From Bacillota bacterium (GTDB taxonomy: Bacteria > Bacillota > Limnochordia > Darwinibacteriales > DTU012): a stretch of 35,964 bases of DNA. Below the pieces are notes generated by a model. It was given only the letters and a program-made list of their open reading frames with translations, did not search any database and was not told the DNA's origin. Position 1 is the first letter of the stretch. Every line of letters begins with the position of its first letter. The stretch is taken from positions 1-35,964 of the forward strand of contig JAAYNP010000016.1 of the NCBI GenBank assembly GCA_012520795.1, written 5' to 3'. The position numbers and the translations under genes were made by a program. Shown one piece after another: positions 1-6,541 of the stretch.

Positions 1-2
1 CC

Positions 3-992
3 TGCGGGCCAAATGACGCCGTTGTGCGGGCTACCAGAGGGCTGGTCTGCACATCGGATGTGCATACGGTGGCAGGTGCCATTGGTGAGCGGGTTAATCT
101 CACCCTAGGCCATGAAGCAGTCGGGATTGTTGAGGAGGTTGGAAGCGAAGTCAAACTGTTCAAACCAGGAGACAGAGTCTGCGTTGGCGCCATCACTCCC
201 ATCTGGGGCTCGGATGCAGCGCAGCGCGGGTATCCATCCCAGTCCGGCCAGGCTCTGGGGGGCTGGATGTATGCAAACGTAAAGGATGGAACATTTGCGG
301 AATACTTCCATGTTAACGAGGCGGATGCCAACATGGCCTTGATTCCCGATGATATATCGGATGACGCAGCTGTATACTGTACAGATATGATGTCCACAGG
401 ATTTGCCGGTGCAGAAAATGCCAATATCCCCTTAGGCGGGACTGTGGCAATTTTTGCCCAAGGCCCAGTAGGCTTGATGGCCACTGCAGGGGCAAGGATG
501 CTGGGAGCAGGCTTGATCATTGCCGTGGAATCAGATCCGAAGCGGCAGGAGCTCTCCAGGTTTTACGGGGCTGATGTGATTGTGGACTTCACCAAGGAAA
601 ACCCAGTGGAAAAGATCATGGAGCTCACCGACGGCCAGGGAGTCGACTCAGCCGTTGAGGCACTGGGAGCGGATATCACATTCCAGCAGGCAGTCAAGGT
701 TACTAGGCCGGGCGGCACTGTTTCCAACATCGGCTATCACGGCTCCGGCGAGTTTGTCCACATTCCGCGTTTAGACTGGGGTGTGGGTATGGCCAACATT
801 ACCATCGTTACCGATTTGTGCCCCGGCGGGCGTGTCCGGATGGAAAGGATGCTGTGCCTGGTTAAGACCAAGAGAGTGGATCCAACCCGCCTGACAACCC
901 ATACCTTCTCATTTGACGAGGTAGACAAAGCGTTTGAAATGATGAAAAACAAAACAGACAACATTATCAAACCTTTGATTGTGTTTTCGTGA
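3..992 (+). CDS. Zinc-dependent secondary alcohol dehydrogenase, 5' end cut by window edge
   Basis: Medium-chain zinc alcohol dehydrogenase resembling the secondary alcohol dehydrogenases of Thermoanaerobacter brockii and Clostridium beijerinckii; it should interconvert secondary alcohols and ketones with a nicotinamide cofactor in the cytoplasm. The reading frame is open to the window edge and upstream codons (CGPNDAVV) match the family, so the GTG at 24 is not the true start and about 20-25 residues are missing. Counting from 24, Cys9, His30 and Asp121 sit where the catalytic zinc ligands Cys37, His59 and Asp150 lie in the family. A Rossmann motif (AQGPVG) spans about 145-150. The end of beta-2 reads AVESDP, where the NADP enzymes have GSRP; the acidic Glu suggests NAD preference (inference). 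A terminator follows 38 bp downstream. Confidence 0.9.
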   Translation, partial: CGPNDAVVRATRGLVCTSDVHTVAGAIGERVNLTLGHEAVGIVEEVGSEVKLFKPGDRVCVGAITPIWGSDAAQRGYPSQSGQALGGWMYANVKDGTFAEYFHVNEADANMALIPDDISDDAAVYCTDMMSTGFAGAENANIPLGGTVAIFAQGPVGLMATAGARMLGAGLIIAVESDPKRQELSRFYGADVIVDFTKENPVEKIMELTDGQGVDSAVEALGADITFQQAVKVTRPGGTVSNIGYHGSGEFVHIPRLDWGVGMANITIVTDLCPGGRVRMERMLCLVKTKRVDPTRLTTHTFSFDEVDKAFEMMKNKTDNIIKPLIVFS

Positions 993-1029
993 TTGTGATC
1001 AGATTATCAACTGCTGCACCTGTAAACGC

Positions 1030-1066
1030 GCCTGATGCCGCCGGCGGCGGGATCAGGCTTTTTTTT
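1030..1066 (+). terminator. Rho-independent terminator after the alcohol dehydrogenase
   Basis: Inverted repeat GCCTGAT...ATCAGGC (1030-1036 with 1052-1058), with an inner GC-rich CCGCC/GGCGG pairing, followed by eight T residues (1059-1066). It lies 38 bp after the dehydrogenase stop codon in the correct orientation. Confidence 0.9.
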
Positions 1067-1080
1067 GAATGTGCGCTGGC

Positions 1081-1109
1081 TTGGCATTCATGCTCAAATA
1101 TGATATCTT
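1081..1109 (+). promoter_or_regulatory. Possible sigma-A promoter for the RING/solute-binding gene
   Basis: TTGGCA at 1081-1086 and TATCTT at 1104-1109 are 17 bp apart, 49 bp before the next ATG. A second -10-like hexamer, TATGAT (1099-1104), overlaps it. The -10 match is moderate, so this is a candidate only. Its position between a strong terminator and the next gene supports a new transcription unit. Confidence 0.4.
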
Positions 1110-1157
1110 TAGAGTGAATAAAGTGTATCAATCCATGGGATTTAGGGAGGTGAACAC

Positions 1158-1952
1158 ATGGAGGAAAAACTGGAAATTCTCGATGCCCAGTCTCGTCATG
1201 TCGGCAAGGAATGCTCTCGCTGCGGGAAAGAACTGGCAGTCGATGACGAGGCAGTAGAATGCCCCCGTTGTCACCGGGTCCATCATGCCGATTGCTGGAA
1301 AGACAACGGAGGCTGTGCCCGGAGAGGGTGCCCCCAAGTGGCCAAAGCGGTTGTCGGTGAACGCTCGGCAGGTGACGGCCCTCCACCGCCCATATCACCT
1401 CAGCGCCTATTGATCGCGGTAGGAGTAGTTATTGCCCTTATTATCGTTTCCATTATTTGGCCGAAACCATCCGATCCGGCTGCCGGCCGGATCAAAATCA
1501 GCGTACTGCTTGAGGCTTCACTTGAAGAACAAAACGAGCTCAACCAGATTGTTAAGAGATTTAATGAAGCAGACGAGGAAATCTACATTGAACTCCACAC
1601 AACAACCCGCAGCATGATTGAAAGCCAGCTGTTTGTACGCATGGCAGGGGGAGATGCACCGGATATTTTTGCCCTGCCGTATGACCGCTTTGAGTCGATC
1701 CAACAAGAGCTGGGTGCCATGTACCCCCTCGGCAGCGCCGACGACCGGGCCTATGGTGTCCAACATCCCAGCCAACTGCGGGCAATCAGTATTTTTGTGC
1801 ATACAAAACATCCCGATGCGGCCATAACTGTGCTGCGGTACCTGTTGACCGAAATGACACGCCGGGATCTGGCGGAGTTTAAAGAACAAGCCCATATCCT
1901 TGATCCGGAACTGATGCTGGATATTGATGCTTTTTTGAGCCTTCCTTACTAG
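1158..1952 (+). CDS. Membrane protein: RING-like zinc finger, one TM helix, short solute-binding-like domain
   Basis: Length 264 aa, ATG preceded by AGGGAGGTG at good spacing. Residues 19-58 form a cysteine/histidine-rich zinc-binding module (Cys19, Cys22, Cys35, Cys38, His42/43, Cys46, Cys53, Cys58) like the prokaryotic RING finger 1 type. A Pro-rich linker follows, then one transmembrane helix at about 84-101. Residues 111-190 resemble the N-terminal part of family 1 extracellular solute-binding proteins (a FNE segment, then AGGDAPDIFAL), and about 196-231 resembles their C-terminal part. The central roughly 200 residues of such a protein are absent. Topology would put the zinc finger in the cytoplasm and the small domain outside. 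No transporter genes adjoin it, so a sensor or scaffold role is only a guess; function unknown. Confidence 0.8.
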   Translation: MEEKLEILDAQSRHVGKECSRCGKELAVDDEAVECPRCHRVHHADCWKDNGGCARRGCPQVAKAVVGERSAGDGPPPPISPQRLLIAVGVVIALIIVSIIWPKPSDPAAGRIKISVLLEASLEEQNELNQIVKRFNEADEEIYIELHTTTRSMIESQLFVRMAGGDAPDIFALPYDRFESIQQELGAMYPLGSADDRAYGVQHPSQLRAISIFVHTKHPDAAITVLRYLLTEMTRRDLAEFKEQAHILDPELMLDIDAFLSLPY

Positions 1953-2024
1953 TTCTATCTGTTAACCGATTCTCCACTGCAACCATAGACTATAATGCCA
2001 GCCTTGACAGTGGAGTGAACGACA

Positions 2025-2186
2025 ATGATCAAACCAAGAATCAAAAACCCGCATCAGATTTATGATTATCAATATGAGCTTTATGGCTATAATTACGATT
2101 TTGATCAATACTGCCCCAATGCGAAAACACTGCGGCAGCCACTGAAACTGCCGCGCCCTCTCAAAACCAAACAAGAGCCGGGATAA
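2025..2186 (+). CDS. Small tyrosine-rich hypothetical protein, 53 aa
   Basis: ATG at 2025 is preceded by GGAGTG with 7 nt spacing, and the frame runs 53 codons to TAA at 2184-2186. The product begins MIKPRIKNPHQIYDYQYELY and has eight tyrosines within residues 13-29, then a basic, proline-containing tail. There is no TM helix or signal peptide. A perfect TATAAT lies upstream at 1991-1996 but I see no convincing -35. A hairpin with a T-run closes the unit immediately after the stop. I do not recognise the family; ribosome site plus terminator suggest it may be expressed. Confidence 0.45.
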   Translation: MIKPRIKNPHQIYDYQYELYGYNYDFDQYCPNAKTLRQPLKLPRPLKTKQEPG

Positions 2187-2201
2187 CCCAGCTCTTTTTT
2201 T
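2174..2201 (+). terminator. Terminator after the tyrosine-rich ORF
   Basis: AGAGC (2174-2178) pairs with GCTCT (2191-2195) and GGG (2180-2182) with CCC (2187-2189), with one mismatch between the two stems. Eight T residues follow (2194-2201). The hairpin overlaps the end of the small ORF and abuts the stop codon of the convergent rnhA; it could act in both directions. Confidence 0.7.
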
Positions 2202-2673
2202 ATGGCTTCTTGCCTGCAGATCCCTGCTTGATTGCTTCCCGCGCCAGCTGATCGCAGCGGTTGTTCCAATCATTGTCGGCGTGGCCTTCCACCTTGATCC
2301 ATTCGATATCATGTTTCTTGGCCAACTCCAGCAGCTGCTCCCACAAATCCTGATTGCTCACTGGCTGGTTGCGAGCGTTTTTCCAATCTCGCCGCTTCCA
2401 GCCGGCAAACCAATCCCGCGCAAAGGCGTTAACCAGATAAGCACTGTCAGAATATAACTTGACCCGGCAGCTGGTTTTCAACCGCTTTAAACCCTCAATG
2501 GCGGCAGTCAGCTCCATCCGCTGGTTGGTTGTATGCTCGGCATGCCCGCTGTACTCTTTCACGTGTTGGCGGAACCGATCATTGTAGATCAAAATCGCTG
2601 CCCAGCCTCCCGGCCCCGGGTTGCGGGAACAAGCACCATCGGTATAGATTTCCACCAATTGACGCACCAACAT
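2200..2673 (-). CDS. rnhA: Ribonuclease HI
   Basis: Degrades the RNA strand of RNA-DNA hybrids in the cytoplasm (Okazaki primers, R-loops). From the ATG at 2673 the protein is 157 aa, the usual length of the single-domain enzyme. The catalytic carboxylates are visible: Asp12 (YTDGACS), Glu54 (MELTAA), Asp76 (LYSDSAY) and Asp141 (RCDQLA), with the helper His131 in GHADND. The longer open frame to 2835 runs through the end of lemA and lacks family similarity, so I rejected it. A GGGAG site sits very close to the ATG, so TTG 2670 or GTG 2667 are alternative starts. It follows lemA after 76 bp on the same strand. Confidence 0.93.
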   Translation of the reverse strand: MLVRQLVEIYTDGACSRNPGPGGWAAILIYNDRFRQHVKEYSGHAEHTTNQRMELTAAIEGLKRLKTSCRVKLYSDSAYLVNAFARDWFAGWKRRDWKNARNQPVSNQDLWEQLLELAKKHDIEWIKVEGHADNDWNNRCDQLAREAIKQGSAGKKP

Positions 2674-2749
2674 CACTCCCAATTGCGCCGGCGGCACAGT
2701 ATTGGACGGATGCATTCCAAAAAGAGCGGGGTTTGCCCAGTCCTGCTTT

Positions 2750-3349
2750 TTACCATTCGATGAGCGGCGGCTCATCGGCGCCAGGTTTGGCTTCAAAGAA
2801 CGGCCGCTCTTCTTTGCCAAACATATTGGCAACAATGAGAGTGGGGAACTGCTTGATCTTCACGTTCCATTCCCCCACTGACGTATTATACCGGCGCCTT
2901 TCCTGAAAGATCTTGTTCTCACTTGTTGTCAGCTCATCCATAAGGGTGATGAACTGGGTGTTTGATTTCAAATCTGGGTAGGCTTCGGTTACAGCCAGCA
3001 GCTGCACCAGAGCCCGGTCCAGAGCTTGATCGGCTTCAATCATCTCTGCAGGGGTACTGGCCGCCAGCATCCGCGAACGGGCATCGGCAATATCCGTAAA
3101 GACCGTCTCTTCATGCAGGATGTATCGCTTGGCGACCGACACCAGGTTCGGAATCAGATCCATGCGGCGCTGCATCGCGTTCTCCACTTCAGCCCAAGCG
3201 GCATCAACGTTTGTCTCCAGCCTTACCAGCCCATTATAGGTGGAAATGACCGCGCCCGCCACCGCTCCCAAAGCGATTAGCAGGATTACAACAACGATCA
3301 GCGCTATTATACCGGCACTTACTCCTCTCTTTCTCCCTTCTGTCTTCAT
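2750..3349 (-). CDS. lemA: LemA family membrane protein
   Basis: LemA proteins are widespread small membrane-anchored helical-bundle proteins of unsettled function. Length is 199 aa, normal for the family. One N-terminal TM helix (about residues 12-34) is followed by the typical motif TYNGLVRLETNVDAAWAEVE, an RRMDLIPNLV segment and a conserved C-terminal helical region (RRRYNTSVGEWN). The ATG at 3349 has AGGAGGG upstream at about 9 nt; the open frame to 3490 is a shadow over the upstream gene's Gly-rich end. Pairing with the upstream TPM-domain gene (20 bp gap) is a common arrangement and suggests one operon acting at the cell envelope. Confidence 0.93.
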   Translation of the reverse strand: MKTEGRKRGVSAGIIALIVVVILLIALGAVAGAVISTYNGLVRLETNVDAAWAEVENAMQRRMDLIPNLVSVAKRYILHEETVFTDIADARSRMLAASTPAEMIEADQALDRALVQLLAVTEAYPDLKSNTQFITLMDELTTSENKIFQERRRYNTSVGEWNVKIKQFPTLIVANMFGKEERPFFEAKPGADEPPLIEW

Positions 3350-3368
3350 ACAGCTTACCCTCCTCAGT

Positions 3369-4100
3369 TTAGAATCTGCGGCTGGCTCCTCCGCCACCGC
3401 TGCGCCCTCCGCCAAAACCACCGAATCCGCCGCCAGATCTGCCGCCGGTGCGGCCGCCTCCTGGGCGGGGCATCCGGGTCGGATGGACAATAGGCCGCGG
3501 CAGCTGCGGGTTGCTGCCCGGGCCGTCTGAGGCCGTCGGTGGACGCCTGCGGGACATGATCAACACGATGATGGCGATCGCTAAAAAGATCAAGAAAGCC
3601 CGTAGGTTGCCGGAATCATCGTCATTTCTTTCCAGTGAAAACGATGCTCCCGTCAGTGCAGCTTGATAGGCCTTTGCCGCTTCAACCATCGCGGTATTAT
3701 AGTCATTATTGCGCAAGTGAGGTATGACAGACTCATCAAGAATGCGGCCGACCTTGCCTGCCGACAGGACGGTTTCAATGCCATAGCCGGTTTCAACCCT
3801 GATTTCCCGCGTGTCTATTACCAGCAAAATCAGGAGCCCGCTGTCTTCAGGCCCGCCAATCCCCCATTCGGCAAACAAGTCAACAGCATAATCTTCCAAA
3901 GATTGATCACCAATATTTGAAAGCGTTACAACTGCCAGTTCAATCCCTTGATCTTCAGCCAATGATTCTGCAACAGCCGTGATCTTGGCTTCACTGGCGC
4001 TGTCCAGCACATTGGCGAAATCGTTGACATAGCCAACAGGCTTGGGAAAAGCAGCTGAAATAGCTGGTGCAATGGCCAGGATCAGGATCAATACAAACAA
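3369..4100 (-). CDS. TPM-domain (YgcG-like) membrane protein with Gly-rich tail
   Basis: An N-terminal hydrophobic segment looks like a signal peptide (residues about 1-17, AISA then AF). The TPM domain covers about 20-150 (GYVNDFANVLD, GIELAVVTL, GYGIETVL), with one TM helix at about 165-183 and a basic, glycine-rich C-terminus typical of YgcG proteins. It belongs with the downstream lemA. The start is uncertain: TTG at 4100 has no Shine-Dalgarno at proper distance. The in-frame ATC at 4118 lies exactly 7 nt after a strong GGGGGTG (4126-4132) and would give a classic signal peptide beginning with Gly-Arg. No in-frame ATG or GTG exists between the upstream stop and 4100. Confidence 0.88.
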   Translation of the reverse strand: MFVLILILAIAPAISAAFPKPVGYVNDFANVLDSASEAKITAVAESLAEDQGIELAVVTLSNIGDQSLEDYAVDLFAEWGIGGPEDSGLLILLVIDTREIRVETGYGIETVLSAGKVGRILDESVIPHLRNNDYNTAMVEAAKAYQAALTGASFSLERNDDDSGNLRAFLIFLAIAIIVLIMSRRRPPTASDGPGSNPQLPRPIVHPTRMPRPGGGRTGGRSGGGFGGFGGGRSGGGGASRRF

Positions 4101-4150
4101 CTGCTGTAATCTGCCGATAGCAACCCACCCCCTTTTAGCATATTAAGTTT

Positions 4151-4156
4151 ATTATA
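4151..4156 (-). promoter_or_regulatory. Possible -10 box for the TPM-domain/lemA unit
   Basis: A perfect TATAAT on the minus strand lies about 18 bp upstream of the strong GGGGGTG ribosome site of the TPM gene and just after the stop of the YigZ-like gene. No good -35 hexamer is visible 16-18 bp further upstream, so this remains a weak call. Confidence 0.3.
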
Positions 4157-4176
4157 CTATGAACACTGCATAACTG

Positions 4177-4821
4177 CTAGGGTAATTCTTCTGGGGAAAG
4201 CTGCCGGTACACTTCTGAGACAAGCCCCCATTGGAACTGATCCGCAGTCAAGTCCTGCACCATCCGGTAGACCTGTTCCGCCCGTTCCGGCTGGATATCC
4301 ACAACAAAGGTGACTTCTGTTGCATATAAAATGTCGCAAATGAACACACCGCTGTTGACCAATTCATTCTGTACTTTGCCCATCTGTGGATAATCGACTG
4401 TAAGTTTGATGCGCCGATGCGGGACACAGCGGACAATCCCCGCGGCTCTTAACGCCTCTGCGGCAGCGCTTCCGTAAGCGCGGATCAATCCTCCCCGCCC
4501 AAGGAGAGTCCCGCCGAAGTAACGGGTGACCACTACTACCACATTAGTCAGATTCAAAGCTTTGATTGCTTCCAAGGTAGGCAATCCGGAAGTGCCGCTC
4601 GGCTCTCCGTCATCATAGCATTTTTGCTGTTCCGCATTGGTTCCCACAATATAGGCATAGACATTATGAGCGGCATCCCAGTGCTTCTTGCTGATATCTC
4701 TGATAAACTCCTCCGCCTCCGCCACAGAACCGGCGGGTTGGGCCCGCCCGATAAATTTTGACTTGCGCTCAATCAGGGTTATTTCGCTGGCTTTGGCCAC
4801 TGTTAAGTACTCACTTAACAA
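4177..4821 (-). CDS. YigZ/IMPACT family protein (UPF0029)
   Basis: Length 214 aa, normal for bacterial YigZ/YvyE proteins. The N-terminal IMPACT domain shows the family landmarks: KSKFIGRA (about 20-27), HNVYAYIVG, CYDDGEPSGTSG and VVVVTRYFGGTLLGRGGLIR. The C-terminal ferredoxin-like half (about 135-205) also fits. The biochemical role is not established in the family. The start is TTG at 4821, with GAGGTG 7 nt upstream; no ATG is available in frame. It is preceded by the hairpin at 4850-4890 that ends the lepB-mazG unit, and followed by the TPM/lemA unit. Confidence 0.9.
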   Translation of the reverse strand: MLSEYLTVAKASEITLIERKSKFIGRAQPAGSVAEAEEFIRDISKKHWDAAHNVYAYIVGTNAEQQKCYDDGEPSGTSGLPTLEAIKALNLTNVVVVVTRYFGGTLLGRGGLIRAYGSAAAEALRAAGIVRCVPHRRIKLTVDYPQMGKVQNELVNSGVFICDILYATEVTFVVDIQPERAEQVYRMVQDLTADQFQWGLVSEVYRQLSPEELP

Positions 4822-4840
4822 TTCGTTTCACCTCATTGCT

Positions 4841-4890
4841 CAAATAAAGAGACCTCGTTGCCATATCCTACCGGGCAGTAAGCGAGGTCT
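4841..4890 (-). terminator. Hairpin terminator after the MazG-like gene
   Basis: AGACCTCG (4850-4857) pairs perfectly over 8 bp with CGAGGTCT (4883-4890). Read on the minus strand it lies 19 nt beyond the MazG-like stop codon and is followed by CTTTATTTG, a short U-rich tract. The loop is long (25 nt) and the U-tract imperfect, so efficiency is uncertain. Confidence 0.55.
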
Positions 4891-4909
4891 TTGGGTTTGC
4901 CTGTTAACT

Positions 4910-5236
4910 TTAAGCGCGCTGTTGGGAGCGGATCTGCTCAAATCCATTCGGGTAACGTTCCCGCAGTTTGGCGATGTTCTGCTCGGCTATGTCCCCAAGG
5001 GAAAGCCCTGCCGCTTCCGCTACATTGGCCAAATACCAGAGGACATCGCCAAGTTCTTCACTTACCTTTTTTGGATCAAGTGGGTGCCCATGAAAAACCA
5101 CTTTCTTGAGATAATCGCACACTTCACCGGCTTCTCCCGCCAATCCCATGCCGAGATTGGCCAATATGTATTGGGCATCAATCTCCGTGTTTAGAGTCCG
5201 CCTTGCTTCCTCTTGATACTGGTTGAACTGATTCAA
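4910..5236 (-). CDS. MazG-like nucleotide pyrophosphohydrolase
   Basis: Single-domain, all-alpha MazG-like NTP pyrophosphohydrolase, 108 aa; such proteins hydrolyse (d)NTPs to the monophosphate and pyrophosphate and are often thought to clean the nucleotide pool. The metal-binding signature is visible: Glu35-x2-Glu38 (GEAGEV) and Glu61-x2-Asp64 (EELGDVLWYLA). I chose TTG at 5236 because AGGAG lies 8 nt upstream; GTG at 5245 would overlap that site and the lepB stop codon. It directly follows lepB (5 bp), so the two are probably co-transcribed. Substrate cannot be told from sequence. Confidence 0.85.
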   Translation of the reverse strand: MNQFNQYQEEARRTLNTEIDAQYILANLGMGLAGEAGEVCDYLKKVVFHGHPLDPKKVSEELGDVLWYLANVAEAAGLSLGDIAEQNIAKLRERYPNGFEQIRSQQRA

Positions 5237-5241
5237 TTTGA

Positions 5242-5805
5242 TCACTCCTGTACTGCTACTTCCGCCAGTGCTTCCGGTATTCTGAAAATGCCGACGCGAT
5301 CCAACGGCCAATAGGACCAAACCGCCCTGCCGATTATATTCTCTCTCGGCACAAAACCGACACGGGGATCGCGGCTGTCCAGGCTGTCGTTGCGATTATC
5401 GCCCAGCACGAAGTAATAGCCTTCAGGGACTATATGGGGGCTAAAACCCCGGATCGGCGGTTCCAGGATATAATCTTCCGCAAGCACGTTGCCGTTGACA
5501 TACACTTTCCCATTGGCGATGGCAACCAAGTCCCCGGGTACGGCTATGATCCGCTTAATGAACTCTTCTTTGGGATTGGCCGGATACCTAAAGACGACGA
5601 TATCCCCATGCCTTGGTTGGCGGAACCGGTAAGTAAGCTTATCCACCAACAGGCGCTGGTTATGCTCAAGCGTGGGCAGCATCGAAGTGCCTTCCACGAC
5701 AAAGGACTGGGCAATAAATACAATAATAAAAGCAGTAAGGATTACAGCTCCGACAATTGATTCAACCCATTCCCTAAGTGGCGACTTTGTTTTCTTGACT
5801 TTCAT
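5242..5805 (-). CDS. lepB: Signal peptidase I
   Basis: Removes signal peptides from exported proteins on the outer face of the cytoplasmic membrane. Length 187 aa, the usual size of Gram-positive type I enzymes. One TM anchor covers about 17-34; the nucleophile Ser41 lies in EGTSMLPTL and the general base Lys84 in FIKRIIAVPGD, with the later box GDNRNDSLDSRDPRVG. ATG 5805 is preceded by AGGAG at 9 nt. It is followed closely by the MazG-like gene. This is the Ser/Lys prokaryotic type rather than the Ser/His ER type. Confidence 0.95.
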   Translation of the reverse strand: MKVKKTKSPLREWVESIVGAVILTAFIIVFIAQSFVVEGTSMLPTLEHNQRLLVDKLTYRFRQPRHGDIVVFRYPANPKEEFIKRIIAVPGDLVAIANGKVYVNGNVLAEDYILEPPIRGFSPHIVPEGYYFVLGDNRNDSLDSRDPRVGFVPRENIIGRAVWSYWPLDRVGIFRIPEALAEVAVQE

Positions 5806-5848
5806 TTCCCCTCACTCCTATCGACAATTTCCACAACCATTAAATGAA

Positions 5849-5882
5849 TTCCTGCCAACCTCACCTGAGGTAAAAGCAGGAA
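5849..5882 (-). terminator. Hairpin after the YpiB-like gene
   Basis: TTCCTGC (5849-5855) pairs with GCAGGAA (5876-5882), with an inner CCTC/GAGG stem. It begins 10 nt after the stop of the minus-strand YpiB-like gene. The following minus-strand sequence (TTCATTTAATGG) is only moderately U-rich, so this may be a weak terminator or an mRNA end structure. Confidence 0.4.
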
Positions 5883-5891
5883 CAAGCATAA

Positions 5892-6473
5892 TTAGAACTC
5901 CCACAAACATCTTTCGCAAATCTGTTTGTATTGTTGTACTTTGGCTTGAAACAGTTTTTCGTCGCCCTTGCGCAGCGCCAGATCAATTTCGCTTTTCAAG
6001 ATGATCCCGGAGAGCAGCAGCTCCACTTGTTCCCGGATCAACTGAGTGATCTCTGACTCCATTGCGCATTCAGCCTTAAACTCGGCCACTATCTGCCGGT
6101 ACCAATCGGGTGTTTCACCGGCAAAGCGGAATTCCACATAGAGGATTCCGGCAAATTTCCGCAGCACTTCCACGGCCTGCACCGGATCATGGATCCAGAT
6201 TGCCCTGCTTTTCCGCTTCTGCTTCACCAAACGCCCGTTGACCATTGAAACCTCGTTACGCTCGACAGCCCCCAACTCCAGCTCAAAAGGGGGCCCCTCC
6301 ACCCCGGCTTGTGCGATCATCATCGAGTCAGGCAGATATGCCCGTGTATTCACTATTCGGATTTTGCTCAAAAGCTGTTGGTTCTCCAGCACATACTCCA
6401 GCAGGTACTTGCTCATGCGGTGCTTGAGTGGGGTTTTGCTAAACCTGCGAATCACATCAGCAACATCCACCAA
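5892..6473 (-). CDS. YpiB-like (UPF0302) protein with IDEAL-type C-terminus
   Basis: The N-terminal half matches the UPF0302/YpiB pattern: a basic RRFSKTPLKHRMSKYLLEYV segment, QLLSKIRIV, then a PPFELEL segment where YpiB has PFRFYK. The C-terminus carries EIDLALRKGDEKLF, an IDEAL-like motif also present in YpiB. Length 193 aa, close to the family's roughly 180. In Bacillus YpiB is a small cytoplasmic protein with a poorly defined role. Start is TTG 6473 or GTG 6470, both downstream of AGGGGTG; the spacing slightly favours GTG. It lies between the PhnP-like gene (68 bp upstream) and lepB. Similarity judged by eye, so moderate confidence. Confidence 0.7.
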   Translation of the reverse strand: MVDVADVIRRFSKTPLKHRMSKYLLEYVLENQQLLSKIRIVNTRAYLPDSMMIAQAGVEGPPFELELGAVERNEVSMVNGRLVKQKRKSRAIWIHDPVQAVEVLRKFAGILYVEFRFAGETPDWYRQIVAEFKAECAMESEITQLIREQVELLLSGIILKSEIDLALRKGDEKLFQAKVQQYKQICERCLWEF

Positions 6474-6541
6474 TCATCACCCCTACTCTGAAAGCAGATT
6501 GACACTATAAATATATGGTTAACTGCAAGTACCGATGCCTG

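Noticed and set aside
2004..2009. TTGACA hexamer just before the tyrosine-rich ORF
   Set aside because: No -10 box at 16-18 bp downstream, and that position would fall inside the ORF.
2674..2835. N-terminal extension of RNase HI
   Set aside because: The extra frame overlaps the end of lemA, is unlike any RNase HI N-terminus, and the family length fits the internal start.
5242..5320. Longer MazG-like protein starting inside lepB
   Set aside because: The extra residues overlap the lepB coding end and have no family similarity; TTG 5236 has the correctly placed AGGAG.
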